Shown: positions 34,710 to 43,612, numbered from the stretch's first letter. The stretch is 64,000 nt of DNA from Streptomyces reniochalinae (GCF_003323735.1 NZ_QOIM01000036.1:248001-312000); one strand, 5' to 3'. A program made the numbers and translations. Notes: generated from the sequence alone by a model not told the origin.

Positions 34710-35105
34710 ATGATGGTTCACCGTGTTCTCAGGTCCTTGGCGGCGGACGTGTGGGACGTCGTCCGTGCCGCGAGCCCGACACACCTGAGCCTGCGTACCA
34801 GGCTCGTGAAGGCCTTCGTCCTCACCGTGATCGTCGACGTCATCGCCGGTGTCTGCATCTACTTCGCGGAGCGGCATGCTCCCACCACAGGGGTGCACAA
34901 CTTCGGCGACGCCCTGTTCTGGACGACGGCCCAGATGACGACGCTCTCCTCGTCGCTGACGAACCCTCTCACCGGCGTCGGCAAGGCGATCTCCGTCATC
35001 ATCGACATCTATGCCATCACGGTGGTCAGCACCTTGGCAGGCATCTTCAGCGCCTTCTTCTACCACCGCGGAGAGGAAAGCGAACGGCGCGACGGCCGGG
35101 ACTGA
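34710..35105 (+). CDS. Two-TM pore-loop protein with non-canonical filter
   Basis: 131 residues with the layout of a KcsA-like two-helix channel: TM1 about 33-53 (VKAFVLTVIVDVIAGVCIYF), pore helix 66-77 (FGDALFWTTAQMTT), loop, TM2 about 92-117 (AISVIIDIYAITVVSTLAGI). The potassium filter TVGYGD is replaced by TTLSSSLTNP at about 77-86, although the following P-L-T-G-V-G matches the P-x-T-x-x-G that follows genuine filters. It may be a non-selective or anion-type pore, a channel subunit, or a non-conducting relative. A terminator-like GC stem lies upstream at about 34582-34615. Confidence 0.65.
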   Translation: MMVHRVLRSLAADVWDVVRAASPTHLSLRTRLVKAFVLTVIVDVIAGVCIYFAERHAPTTGVHNFGDALFWTTAQMTTLSSSLTNPLTGVGKAISVIIDIYAITVVSTLAGIFSAFFYHRGEESERRDGRD

Positions 35106-35403
35106 CCACGCGACACGCGTGTGCTTCAGCCGGATCGGTTGCACGTCCTGCGGCTGCGCGGTGCGGCGTCGAAAGGCGCGCCAGCTCGTCCCACTGCCCG
35201 TGTGTACTCCCACGGTGTGTCACGCCGTCCCAGAGTGGAGTCAGACCTGCCCCGAACGCGGGCCCGGGCCCGTGAGCGATCGGCGGGACAGCGAGGTGGT
35301 CCGCGTGGTCCGCGCCGAGGCCGGCATCCGCCCGCTCCTCCAGGACACTGCCGAAGCCGAACAGCTGCAATCGATTGGCCGGCTGTGGGTAGAGTCGTTG
35401 ACC
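35106..35403. other. 298-bp gap, no recognisable gene
   Basis: Neither strand shows a recognisable gene, tRNA or strong hairpin between the pore-loop gene and the HIT-like gene. Confidence 0.5.
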
Positions 35404-35877
35404 GTGACTGATGAGTGGCGGCAGGATCGCGTAGGCAGCGCGCTGCGGGGCGAGAATCCGACGGTGCTCAGGAGGTTGGCAGCCGGATTCGCCGCGATCG
35501 GGGACGTGCAGTTCCTGCCTGGGTACTCGGTGCTTCTGGTCGACGACCCTCACGTGCAGCGGCTGTCGGAGCTGTCTCGCGGTAGGCGGCTGGCGTTCCT
35601 GGCCGACATGGACAAACTCGGCGAGGCCGTCGAACGCGCCTGCAAACGGTTGGACCCGGCCTTCCGGCGAGTCAACCTGGAGATCCTCGGGAACACCGAC
35701 CCGTTCCTCCACGCGCACGTGTGGCCGCGGTTCGCCTGGGAGCCACCCGAACTGCTGGGTAAACCTGTGTGGCTGTATCCGCGTGAATGGTGGAGCGATG
35801 AAGGCCATGCGCTCGGCCTTCGGCATGCCGCTCTACGCGAGGCAATCGACGAGGAACTGGCCCTGCTCGCGTCCTGA
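35404..35877 (+). CDS. HIT-like nucleotide hydrolase/transferase
   Basis: 157 residues from GTG 35404. HIT-fold features are DVQFLPGYSVLLVDDP, LAFLADMDKLGEAVERAC and NLEILGNTDPFLHAHVWPRF. The active-site triad H-x-H-x-H is H103-A-H105-V-W107 here, so the third histidine is tryptophan. This occurs in a subgroup annotated as diadenosine-tetraphosphate-hydrolase-like. The central nucleophilic His105 is retained, so some nucleotidyl chemistry is possible. It is a lone gene. Confidence 0.75.
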   Translation: MTDEWRQDRVGSALRGENPTVLRRLAAGFAAIGDVQFLPGYSVLLVDDPHVQRLSELSRGRRLAFLADMDKLGEAVERACKRLDPAFRRVNLEILGNTDPFLHAHVWPRFAWEPPELLGKPVWLYPREWWSDEGHALGLRHAALREAIDEELALLAS

Positions 35878-35949
35878 CCGTTCGGGGGCAGGGACGTCAT
35901 GATCGGTGGCTCAGCGCTTTGGGCGGCATGCCCTGTGAAGGTGACGGGG

Positions 35950-36438
35950 CTAGAAGAGATCCTTCCGCATCAACGTGCAGGTGGTCTCGTAGCGGCGCAA
36001 CGATCCATCAGGCGCTTGCTCGTCCCACGCGTCCGGCCGGCGGTCGTACGCGACATACCCCAGTCGTTCGTAGAGTGCCCGTGCGCGGGAATTGTGTTCC
36101 TCCACTGCCAACTCGGCCTGCCGCAGACCGCGGCTCCTGATGCGCTGTTCTGCGGCTTCGACAAGAAACGTGCCGATCCCGCACGACTGCAACGCGGGGT
36201 GGACCGCCAGCTGCCACAGAGTGCCGACTCCGTCCTTGGCCTGGTAGTCGACGCCACCTTTCGCCACCGGGATGTCGGTTGCGGGGCAGACCGCAAGGTA
36301 GTCGACCTCCCCGGTTCGCGCACGTTCCAACTGCTCGGCGACAACAGACAGGTGGTGGTCGGACCCGGCCCACCCGCACGATGCCAGGTCCGCGTGCAGC
36401 AAGTCACGGGCTGACAGCTTCATCACGATGTCGGTCAT
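35950..36438 (-). CDS. GNAT-family N-acetyltransferase
   Basis: 162 residues from ATG 36438 with AGGCAGGGGAAG directly upstream, preferred over an ATG 114 bases earlier. GNAT motifs are VDYLAVCPATDIPVAKGGVD (beta-2/3), WQLAVHPALQSCGIGTFLVE with the CoA loop QSCGIG, and LAVEEHNSRARALYERLGY. The C-terminal tail contains a YETTCTLMRKDL strand. It is a generic single-domain acetyltransferase with unknown substrate. Confidence 0.92.
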   Translation of the reverse strand: MTDIVMKLSARDLLHADLASCGWAGSDHHLSVVAEQLERARTGEVDYLAVCPATDIPVAKGGVDYQAKDGVGTLWQLAVHPALQSCGIGTFLVEAAEQRIRSRGLRQAELAVEEHNSRARALYERLGYVAYDRRPDAWDEQAPDGSLRRYETTCTLMRKDLF

Positions 36439-36567
36439 CTTCCCCTGCCTCCGGCCACCCAACTGCTGACGAGCCCAACTCGACAACATCACCTTCAAGA
36501 CGATATTCCACGGGCTTCCCGCGAAGTCCTCTCCCCCCGTGGGGAGTCGCATGCGTCGAGAACCGGG

Positions 36568-37158
36568 TCAGACCGCGGTGAGTGAGAGGCCGCCGGTCCA
36601 GGGACCGTCGAAGTCGGCAGCGGTGAGCGTGACGCCGGTCACCACGCGTACGGCGAGGATGAGGCAGCCCTCGGGCTCCCCGGTATCGGCTTCGCCGGTC
36701 GGCTCGCAGTCGTCGGAGGCGTCGAAGCCGACCGCGGTGAGGGAGGCGACGACGGGGTGGGTGGTGTCCACGCTGCCCGAGGGGCCCTCGAAGTAGCCAC
36801 CGGACAGGTCGAGGCGGCCGAGCACGGCGCCGTCCTGGGCGAGGGTGGCCGTCTTCGTGTCGGGGTCGCGGTAGGCACTGAGGGCGGTGCGGCCGTCGGC
36901 GGCGAGAGCGCGCAGGACCTCGTCGTCGAAGCCGATCCAGCTCTCGCATTCGACGGTGAGGGTCCAGCCGCCGGGCATTTCCCGGGCGAGTATGAAGGCG
37001 CCTCCGTCCCGGCCGAGGTGGGGCAGGTGTGCGGCCCGGTTCGGGTCCTCGGGGCAGGGGACTGGGTCGGCGACGCCCATGAGGCGGAGTGTTTCGGTGA
37101 GTGGGCAGGGGGCGAGGGTGACGCACCAGCCTTCGCCGAACATTTCGTCCAGATCCAC
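36568..37158 (-). CDS. DUF6461-like protein
   Basis: 196 residues, acidic, without a signal peptide. The order GWCVTLAPCPLTETLRLMGV, a middle segment GGWTLTVECESWIGFDDEVL and VVASLTAVGFD resembles the DUF6461 family common in Streptomyces, which has an SUKH-like alpha/beta appearance. No function is established. Family members sometimes lie near toxin loci, but no toxin is visible here. A WYL-regulator remnant lies beyond its start on the other strand. Confidence 0.65.
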   Translation of the reverse strand: MDLDEMFGEGWCVTLAPCPLTETLRLMGVADPVPCPEDPNRAAHLPHLGRDGGAFILAREMPGGWTLTVECESWIGFDDEVLRALAADGRTALSAYRDPDTKTATLAQDGAVLGRLDLSGGYFEGPSGSVDTTHPVVASLTAVGFDASDDCEPTGEADTGEPEGCLILAVRVVTGVTLTAADFDGPWTGGLSLTAV

Positions 37159-37345
37159 GGTGTCGAGGCCTTCCTACTCCGGTTCGTCGGTCGGCGATGT
37201 GAGCCCGCATGGGCTTCTCCTGGAAGAACTAGCACGGCCGGAAGGACTCACACGACCCACTGGCGCGGGCTCACGTCATGGGAGGACTCAGCTGCCGGGC
37301 CTGCGCCGACGAGGGCCCGGCGGGAGGGGACCGGCGGTACGCCCG

Positions 37346-37695
37346 TGATCAGCGGATTGACGATCACGCTCGTCGTGCAGAACACCAACGCGGTGACCTC
37401 GCAGGGCAGTTGGCAATGTCTCGGATCGGCCAGCATCGAGCTGCCCGCACACCTGGTGGCACGCTGGGCCCCCGGCGGATCCCACGTCGAAGTCGTCGAC
37501 TCCCACCGATGCCGGTTCACCGTCGGCGGCTGGTCGTGGGCCGGGATCGCCGGCCTGGTCGTCACCTTCGACGCAGATCTGAGCCACGTGCGGCCGGCCG
37601 AACTCCGTGACGCGATGGCGCGGATCACCTCGCGTCTGCACCGAGCACGACAGGTCGCCGAGGCGGACGGGCCTCGCTCGTCCTCCAGCCCCTGA
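37346..37695 (+). pseudogene. C-terminal remnant of a WYL-domain regulator
   Basis: The frame reads IELPAHLVARWAPGGSHVEV, VDSHRCRFTVGGWSWAGIAG and LRDAMARITSRLHRA. This matches the C-terminal WCX segment of YafY/DeoR-like WYL regulators, where ..AP..V..R.....VE.vD...C....G..s...la strands are followed by a closing helix. The N-terminal helix-turn-helix and the WYL motif itself are missing. GTG 37346 could start a short product, but truncation is more likely. Confidence 0.5.
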
Positions 37696-37819
37696 GCGCG
37701 CGCGTCACTGAAGCCCGACCCTCCGACATCCCGCGTACCAGGCTCGTCTCGGCGTCGGACAGATCGGTACCGTGTCCCGCACGAGTTCCCCGGTGCCGGC
37801 GGGAACCACGGGGTGTACA

Positions 37820-38728
37820 TCAGTGCTGGGCGGTCTCGTCGGGCCAGGGCAGCCAGCGGCCACTCCTGCCGACGGTTCCGAGCTGCTGGTCGGCGAAGTG
37901 CACCCCGAAGCCGAGCACACCGTCCCGTGCGAGGTGCTCCACCAGGCGACGCCGTGAACGCTCGGCCTCCTTCCGGTCGTTGTCGAGCAGCACCTCCCAG
38001 TCCGGGTGCTCCGCCTGGACCGGTGAGTGCATGGCATCACCGAAAGCCACCACCTGTCGGCCGTCGCCGGTCTCGAGGAGCCACGCGGTGTGCCCCGGGG
38101 TGTGCCCGGACAGGGACCAGGCGCGGACGCCGTCGGCGATCTCTGCCCCGTCGGGTACGACGACCGCGCGTTCGCTCTGGCCGGCCAGGACCGGCCCGGC
38201 CTCGGTCGGGACGCTCTCCAGCTCGCCCTCCCCGACCATCCACCGTGCCTTCGTGAACAAACCGCGCGGGTCTTCGCACGCCTCGGGCCGTGCCCATCCG
38301 GTGTGGTCACCGTGGAAGTGCGTGAAGGCGACCATCTCCAGCTCGCCCGGGGCCACACCGAGGGCCGCCAGCGATCCGGGCAGGTCCCGCACGTGGCTGA
38401 AGGCGTGCTGGAAGTGTTCCACCTCGCCCGAGATGCGGCCGTGTCCTGCGTCGATGAGCAGGCGCGTGGCGCCCCTCTCCACGAGCAGCGCTCCGCAGCC
38501 CACGGACAGATGGCCTGCGTGGGTCATGTGCGCCTGGTGGCCGCTCCACTCCTCCGCCGCGACTGACGGGTAGACCCGGCCCGGGATCATCGCGACGCCC
38601 GAGTCGGGAACGTAACTCAGGGTGAGTTCGCCCAGGGTGCGGGTCCACAGCTCGGGCAGCCGGGACCCGGAGTCGTCGCTGTCTTGATGGCTGTCGGTCG
38701 TCGTGGTGCGCTCTGCCTTGGGCGTCAC
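37820..38728 (-). CDS. MBL-fold metallo-hydrolase
   Basis: 302 residues. Metallo-beta-lactamase fold with the zinc motif THFHGDHTG at about 136-144, RLLIDAGHG before it, LSGHTPGHTAWLL (metal His) and VAFGDAMHSPVQ (bridging Asp). It resembles the lactonase/SdsA-small group of cytosolic hydrolases. It is encoded 55 bp after a D-2-hydroxyacid dehydrogenase on the same strand, so the two probably share an mRNA. They could handle a lactone and its hydroxy acid (inference). The start is GTG 38728. Confidence 0.9.
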   Translation of the reverse strand: MTPKAERTTTTDSHQDSDDSGSRLPELWTRTLGELTLSYVPDSGVAMIPGRVYPSVAAEEWSGHQAHMTHAGHLSVGCGALLVERGATRLLIDAGHGRISGEVEHFQHAFSHVRDLPGSLAALGVAPGELEMVAFTHFHGDHTGWARPEACEDPRGLFTKARWMVGEGELESVPTEAGPVLAGQSERAVVVPDGAEIADGVRAWSLSGHTPGHTAWLLETGDGRQVVAFGDAMHSPVQAEHPDWEVLLDNDRKEAERSRRRLVEHLARDGVLGFGVHFADQQLGTVGRSGRWLPWPDETAQH

Positions 38729-38783
38729 GAGGTCGTGCCTTTCGTGAGAGTCTGCCGGGGGAGTGGGGTCGGAGGGAGCACGC

Positions 38784-39749
38784 TCACGGGGCGATCACTC
38801 GGACCGGTGCGCCGGCGGCGTACGCGAGGACCGCTTCGAGCGCGTCGGTGTAGAAGACGCCGTAGGCATCCGCGGTGACGTAGCCCAGGTGCGGAGTGAG
38901 GACCGTGCGCGGTGCGTCGCGCCACGGTGAGTCGGCAGGGAGGGGCTCGGTGGAGTACACGTCCAGTCCGGCTCCGCCGATCCTGCCGGCGCGCAGCGCG
39001 TCGAGGAGCGCCTCTTCGTCGACGAGGGGACCGCGGGAGGTGTTGACCAGCAGCGCGTCCGGTCGCATGAGGGCGAGTTCGTCGCGGCCCAGAAGCCCGG
39101 TGGTGCGCTCCGAGAGCTTGAGGTGGAGCGTCACCACGTCGGAGGTGGTCAGCAGCTCCCGTTCGCCGACCGGGGTGACGCCGAGAGCGCGGGCGTGCTC
39201 GGGGTCGAGGTGGGCGCTCCAGGCGACGACGTCCATGCCGAAGGCGAGCCCCACCCGGGCCACGCGTGCCCCGACACCGCCGAGCCCGATGACACCGAGG
39301 CGCGCCCCCTCCAGCCCGCGACCGATGGTCCGCTGCCAGCCGCCCTCGCGGACGCCGCGGTCCTCGGCGAGGACGGAACGGGCCAGGGCGTGGATGAGGC
39401 CCCAGGTGAGTTCGGCCGTCGACGCCAGTCCCGCCCCCCGCGTGCCCGACACCACGATGCCGCGCTGCTGCGCGGCGGCCACGTCGATGGCCGCGTTGAG
39501 CGGCCCCGTCGTCACGAGCAGGCGCAGGTTCGGCAGACTGCCGGTGACCGCGGCAGGAAAGGGGGTGCGTTCACGCATGGCCACGACGACGTCGAACGGC
39601 TGGAGGGCGGCGGCCACGTCCTCGGTGCCGCCCAGCGGCTCGGTGAACACCGTGACGCGCGCGTCGTTCGGCAGCGCGCTCCAGTCGGCGTACTGGTGCG
39701 CGACCTCCTGGTAGTCGTCGAGGATCGCTACGCGGCGGATCTCAGGCAC
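38784..39749 (-). CDS. D-2-hydroxyacid dehydrogenase
   Basis: 321 residues with a perfect GGAGG upstream of GTG 39749. NAD-binding Rossmann motif LGVIGLGGVGARVARVGLAF at about 150, followed by the SAHLD end of beta-2. Catalytic residues are Arg in NTSRGPLVDE, Glu in YSTEPLP and His in TPHLGYVT. The family reversibly reduces 2-keto acids to D-hydroxy acids; phosphoglycerate-type and glyoxylate-type members exist and cannot be separated here. It heads a two-gene unit with the MBL hydrolase. Confidence 0.93.
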   Translation of the reverse strand: MPEIRRVAILDDYQEVAHQYADWSALPNDARVTVFTEPLGGTEDVAAALQPFDVVVAMRERTPFPAAVTGSLPNLRLLVTTGPLNAAIDVAAAQQRGIVVSGTRGAGLASTAELTWGLIHALARSVLAEDRGVREGGWQRTIGRGLEGARLGVIGLGGVGARVARVGLAFGMDVVAWSAHLDPEHARALGVTPVGERELLTTSDVVTLHLKLSERTTGLLGRDELALMRPDALLVNTSRGPLVDEEALLDALRAGRIGGAGLDVYSTEPLPADSPWRDAPRTVLTPHLGYVTADAYGVFYTDALEAVLAYAAGAPVRVIAP

Positions 39750-39777
39750 AACCGACCTCCTTCACTGTGGGAACGGC

Positions 39778-39960
39778 TCACGCGCGCCGTAGGGCATGCA
39801 GAGCGTGCGGGGAACGCGTACCCGCGGTTCTCGGGGTCAGTGTCCGTCGGCCGACCAGCGTCATGCCGACAGCGGACAGGGCCATCCGGCTGCGCACCAG
39901 CCCCTCGGCTCGCACCAGGGCCACAGCGGCCGTACGCCGCCGCTTGCGCTCGACGTTCAC
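39778..39960 (-). CDS. Possible 60-residue protein coupled by GTGA overlap
   Basis: A GTG at 39960 overlaps the stop of the upstream small gene as GTGA and opens a 60-codon Arg-rich frame (MNVERKRRRTAAVALVRAEG...). No family is recognised and the composition could be accidental. Only the 4-base overlap argues for translation. Confidence 0.25.
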   Translation of the reverse strand: MNVERKRRRTAAVALVRAEGLVRSRMALSAVGMTLVGRRTLTPRTAGTRSPHALHALRRA

Positions 39961-40232
39961 GCCAGGGCTCGGTAGTCAGATGAGGGGTCGGCCAGTTCGG
40001 GGTGTTCCCCCACGTACCGATCGCCATGGATCGCCACCATGGCCCGGTGCCATGCCTCATCGTGGAAAATGAGCCCGCGACACGGGGCGTCCTGCGGCTC
40101 GTACGGGGATCGCTCCAGGGCGGCTTCCCGGGCTTCCGCCGACGTCAACCCAGCATGATGCCGCATCACCCACGCGTAGCCGCGCCGCTCAGACCGCAGA
40201 CAGCCGAGGTACTCCGCCTCACTCCACACCAC
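39957..40232 (-). CDS. Conserved hypothetical protein
   Basis: 91 residues starting GTG 40232. The order WSEAEYLGCLRSERRGYAWV, AREAALERSPYEPQDAPCRG, LIFHDEAWHRAMVAIHGDRY and HPELADPSSDYRAL has the balanced composition of a real small globular protein. It resembles unnamed small proteins of Streptomyces genomes. No catalytic motif or membrane helix is seen. It lies 45 bp downstream of a DUF664 remnant on the same strand. Confidence 0.6.
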   Translation of the reverse strand: MVWSEAEYLGCLRSERRGYAWVMRHHAGLTSAEAREAALERSPYEPQDAPCRGLIFHDEAWHRAMVAIHGDRYVGEHPELADPSSDYRALA

Positions 40233-40277
40233 GGCTCAACGCCAGTCGCCTCACCAGAGGAGACAAGCCGCGAGCTC

Positions 40278-40507
40278 TCAGTCGCCGGTCGTGCCGTCGA
40301 GCATCTCGCGCAGGATGTCCAGGTGGCCGTTGTGGCGGGCCGTCTCCTCTGCGAGGCGCAGAAGGATCCAACGCAGGTCGACGTGGAGGCCGTCGCGGAT
40401 GGTTCCCTCTCGGTCATGGGGGCCTGGTCTTCCTCACCGGGCAAGACCACCTGAAACCCGTAGTACTCGACCCAGCGGAGGTGGTGGATGACGCCGCTCA
40501 CGGTCAT
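40278..40507 (-). pseudogene. DinB-like DUF664 gene remnant with frameshift
   Basis: With one frame change near 40410 the reverse strand encodes the second half of a DUF664 protein: VSGVIHHLRWVEYYGFQVVL-PGEED, then TIRDGLHVDLRWILLRLAEE and EETARHNGHLDILREMLDG before a stop at 40278. The conserved HL..VE..W and ET.RH.GH.D metal-site helices are visible. The first about 50 residues are missing, and the frame shift breaks the rest. Confidence 0.6.
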
Positions 40508-40710
40508 CAGCGGTGCCCGGCCAGAGCGCCGTGCGGGCGTTCTCACACGCAACCCGGGCGGAGGAGACAGCGCGGAGTTTCCGGTCGCCGGCCCCGACGA
40601 CCTCGCCGAGCAGACCCGTCGGGGCTCACCTGCCGTCAGGCGTCACCCGAGTGTTCCGCGGCCGCCGGCCGGGCCGAACCTTCCGCCCCGGCCGGTCGAC
40701 CGCGCGGGCC

Positions 40711-41115
40711 TCAGATGATGGGGCTCGTGTAGACCTTCGTGGACGACTGGCTGCCGATGAAGGGCTTGTTGGCGGCCCACAGATCGGCCCACTGGTATTC
40801 CGGCACGTCGAAGCTGCACTTCACCCAGCCGCCGGCAGCGCCACGGACGTTGAAGCACTCGCGGCCCCAGTTCGCCGGAAGACGCGACTTGAGCGTTCCC
40901 GCGACGGAGTCTCCGTTCGCCTTGGTGTCCTTGACGTAGACAGCGTCTCCGTTCGCGACAAAACACGCCTTGGCACCGGACGTCGACACGCACGGAACGC
41001 CGGACGGAGGCGCGCCACTGGGGGCTCCGGTCGTGGCGGCTGCCGCGGTCGCCGTCCCGGCGGTGATGAGAACCGCCGCGGGAACCGCGATCAGTGCGCG
41101 CCCAAGTCTGTTCAT
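40711..41115 (-). CDS. Small secreted four-cysteine protein
   Basis: 134 residues from ATG 41115 with GGGAGAG just upstream. Signal peptide MNRLGRALIAVPAAVLITAG, cleavage near TATAAAA. The mature part has four cysteines (VPCVST, KACFVANGD, RECFNV, VKCSFDV) that could make two disulfides, and aromatic residues near the end (YQWADLWAANKPF). It looks like a small exported beta-rich domain. It shares style, though not clear homology, with the secreted protein at 43766-44206. Function unknown. Confidence 0.7.
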   Translation of the reverse strand: MNRLGRALIAVPAAVLITAGTATAAAATTGAPSGAPPSGVPCVSTSGAKACFVANGDAVYVKDTKANGDSVAGTLKSRLPANWGRECFNVRGAAGGWVKCSFDVPEYQWADLWAANKPFIGSQSSTKVYTSPII

Positions 41116-41714
41116 GTGCTCTCCCGTTGTGAGAATTTCTCGTGCCGAGTCGGCTTGGGACATTGAACATCACGCGGTGGGTGCGACCCCCGCGACCCCC
41201 GGGGTGCGCATCGCCCGAGTCGTGGGGAGGTGTCGGGCGTCGAGTGGCCCCGCCAGGACCTGCCAAGTCAGGACACATCCCCCTTCGGAAGTTCTTGCCG
41301 AGTCATGGCGTATCGAGATCATCCACGGGTCTCTACTGCATAACGAAACGCGGTGGATCGCAGACGTGATGCTGCAAACGAACCTCCGTGCGGAGTGGGG
41401 CCGGAGGGTCACATATGAGGCAAACCCATAGCGCCAAGACCGGCTCTCCCCGCATACCAGGCAAAATAGACGTCTCTTTACCTTGTGGTCCGGTGTGCGG
41501 CCGCAGGCTGACGTGGTTCCCGATCCTGTTACGGTCCATAGCAGTTTGCGCGCTCAAAGAAGCCGCTTTTCTGCTGACGTCTCGGTAGCGACGACGAGGC
41601 TGCCGGGCCGGAGCTTCCCGTGCCGCGTAGGGCGCGGGCGGTCCGCGAGACGCCGGGCGCGAAGCCGGGGGTGTGCGGAGGGGACCGGGCTCCACGATTC
41701 GAAGGAGGTGACGT
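41116..41714. other. About 600-bp gap, upstream region of the symporter, no gene recognised
   Basis: Between the divergent small secreted gene and the symporter no reading frame shows a family or ribosome site. From about 41290 to 41580 the DNA is noticeably less GC-rich than its surroundings, suggesting a regulatory or acquired segment. The symporter promoter presumably lies near 41530-41600. Confidence 0.5.
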
Positions 41715-43463
41715 GTGGACGGAACGGAGACAGCACAGTTCGGCGCCTTGGCCGTGGTGGGCCTGTTGGTCCTCTTCTACGGAGGAACCTTCCTGATCTC
41801 GACACGCATCGGTAAGAAGGACGAAAACGCCGACGGCTACATGACCGGCGGCAACAACATCGGCTTCGGGATCTCTGCTGCCAGCATGACGGCAACCTGG
41901 ATCTGGGCCTCGTCGATGTACGCATCCGCGACCTCGGGCTACACCTACGGCATCTCGGGGCCCATCCACTACGGGCTCTGGGGCGCGCTGATGATCCTGT
42001 TCATCTACCCCTTCGGGAAGCGCATCCGCGCCGTGGCTCCGAGGGCTCACACGCTCGCCGAGGTCATGTTCGCCCGGCACGGCCGCTCGAGTCAGCTGAT
42101 GCTCGCAGGATCCAACATCGTCGGCAGCCTGATCAGCCTGATGTCCAATTTCATCGCCGGCGGTGTGCTGATCTCCCTGCTGTCGCCGTTCACCTTCACA
42201 CAGGGGGTCTTCGCGGTCGCCGCCGGCGTTTTGCTGTACACCTTGTGGTCCGGGTTCCGCGCCTCCGTGCTGACCGACTTCGTCCAGGTCGTCGCGATGC
42301 TGGGCGCGGTCGCCGTGATCGTCCCGTTCATCTTCTTCGCGGCGGACTTCCCCGCGGCGTTCGAGAGCGGTGCGCACCACCTCACCGCGCAGCAGGGCAA
42401 CTTCTTCTCCAGCGAGGCGTTCATGCAGCAGGGCGCCCCGTACATCGCCGCGGTACTGGCGTACGCCATCGGGAACCAGACCATCGCCCAGCGGCTTTTC
42501 GCGGTGAAGGAAAGCCTGATCAAGCCGACGTTCATCACCGCGACCGTCGGCTACGGCGCCATGGTCATCGGCGTCGGTATGCTCGGCGTGCTCGCCCTCT
42601 ATCTGGGGTTCGAGCCCACCGGCGGCGACCTGAACAACCTGATTCCCGAGATGGCCGCCGAGTACCTGCCGCCCGTGCTGCTGGCGTTCTTCTTCATCAT
42701 GATCGTCGGGGCTCTGTCCTCCACGGCGGATTCCGACCTCGCGGCTCTCTCCTCGATCGTGATGGCCGACGTCTACGGCCAGAACATGACCGGCAAGGAG
42801 AAGGCCAACCCCAAGACGATGCTGTTGATCGGGCGTCTCACCATGGTGGTGGCGACCGCGGCCGCGGTCGCCTTCGCCAGCCTGCAACTGAGCATCCTCG
42901 ACCTGCTGGTGTTCGTCGGCGCGCTGTGGGGAGCCCTCGTCTTCCCCGTCCTGGCCAGCTTCTACTGGGAGAAGGTCACCAACAAGGCGTTCACCACCTC
43001 GGTGCTCGTCGCGCTCGCGGTGTTCCTGCCGGTCCGCTTCGGCTGGATCCCCGTCGACGGCGTCTTCGGCGTCGCGGTGGACGTCCTGTCCGTCGCCGGT
43101 ATCGGTGTCGTACTCGGACTGATGGCGTTCGGCTTCTTCGGCCTCAAACCCGCCAAGGTCATCGCGGTGGTGGCGGTCGTGGCCTCGGCACCGTTCGCCA
43201 TCGGCTCCCTGCACGAGTACGCCACGCTGTGCGGCTCCCTCGTCGCCTACTCGGTTTCCACCCTCGTCTGCTGGGCCATGTCCGCGCGGCGGGACGAGCA
43301 TTTCGACTTCGCCGTCATCGCCGAGCGCACCGGAGACTTCGACGACGGGGCCGCGGCGGCGGCCGCTGAATCGGTTGGGGCCGGCACAGGGCCGGAAAGC
43401 GGCGTCCCGCACCGGTCCGGGGACTCCGACGGCGGACGTGAGCCCGCCGGAAGCGCGAAGTGA
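41715..43463 (+). CDS. Sodium:solute symporter (SSS family)
   Basis: 582 residues from GTG 41715 with an exact AAGGAGGTGA 6 bases upstream. About thirteen membrane helices. SSS features are GYMTGGNNIGFGISAASMTA (helix 1-2, sodium site), TWIWASSMYASATSGYTYGI, YTLWSGFRASVLTDFVQVVA and VGALSSTADSDLAALSSIVM. A long hydrophilic Ala/Gly/Ser-rich tail ends the protein. The closest style is the urea/short-chain-acid-like actinobacterial group. A 43-residue membrane peptide follows 17 bp later, an arrangement known for this subgroup. Confidence 0.92.
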   Translation: MDGTETAQFGALAVVGLLVLFYGGTFLISTRIGKKDENADGYMTGGNNIGFGISAASMTATWIWASSMYASATSGYTYGISGPIHYGLWGALMILFIYPFGKRIRAVAPRAHTLAEVMFARHGRSSQLMLAGSNIVGSLISLMSNFIAGGVLISLLSPFTFTQGVFAVAAGVLLYTLWSGFRASVLTDFVQVVAMLGAVAVIVPFIFFAADFPAAFESGAHHLTAQQGNFFSSEAFMQQGAPYIAAVLAYAIGNQTIAQRLFAVKESLIKPTFITATVGYGAMVIGVGMLGVLALYLGFEPTGGDLNNLIPEMAAEYLPPVLLAFFFIMIVGALSSTADSDLAALSSIVMADVYGQNMTGKEKANPKTMLLIGRLTMVVATAAAVAFASLQLSILDLLVFVGALWGALVFPVLASFYWEKVTNKAFTTSVLVALAVFLPVRFGWIPVDGVFGVAVDVLSVAGIGVVLGLMAFGFFGLKPAKVIAVVAVVASAPFAIGSLHEYATLCGSLVAYSVSTLVCWAMSARRDEHFDFAVIAERTGDFDDGAAAAAAESVGAGTGPESGVPHRSGDSDGGREPAGSAK

Positions 43464-43480
43464 CAACGGAAGGAGACACC

Positions 43481-43612
43481 ATGAGTACGCTCGCGTTGAG
43501 CGTGTACATCCTGATGTGGCCCGCCATCGTGGCTGTCGTGCTGGTCGTCATCAGCAGCGGGTTCTTCCGCGAGTGGGCGGAGGCCCGCCGCAACGGCCGA
43601 CGCATGATCTGA
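43481..43612 (+). CDS. 43-residue small subunit of the SSS transporter
   Basis: ATG 43481 with AAGGAGA 7 bases upstream, 17 bp after the symporter stop. The peptide opens MSTLALSVYILMWPAIVAVV, has one membrane helix at about 7-28 and ends with a charged cytoplasmic tail FFREWAEARRNGRRM. Short single-helix peptides annotated as transporter small subunit accompany this SSS subgroup in actinobacteria. It probably stabilises or regulates the symporter. Confidence 0.85.
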   Translation: MSTLALSVYILMWPAIVAVVLVVISSGFFREWAEARRNGRRMI

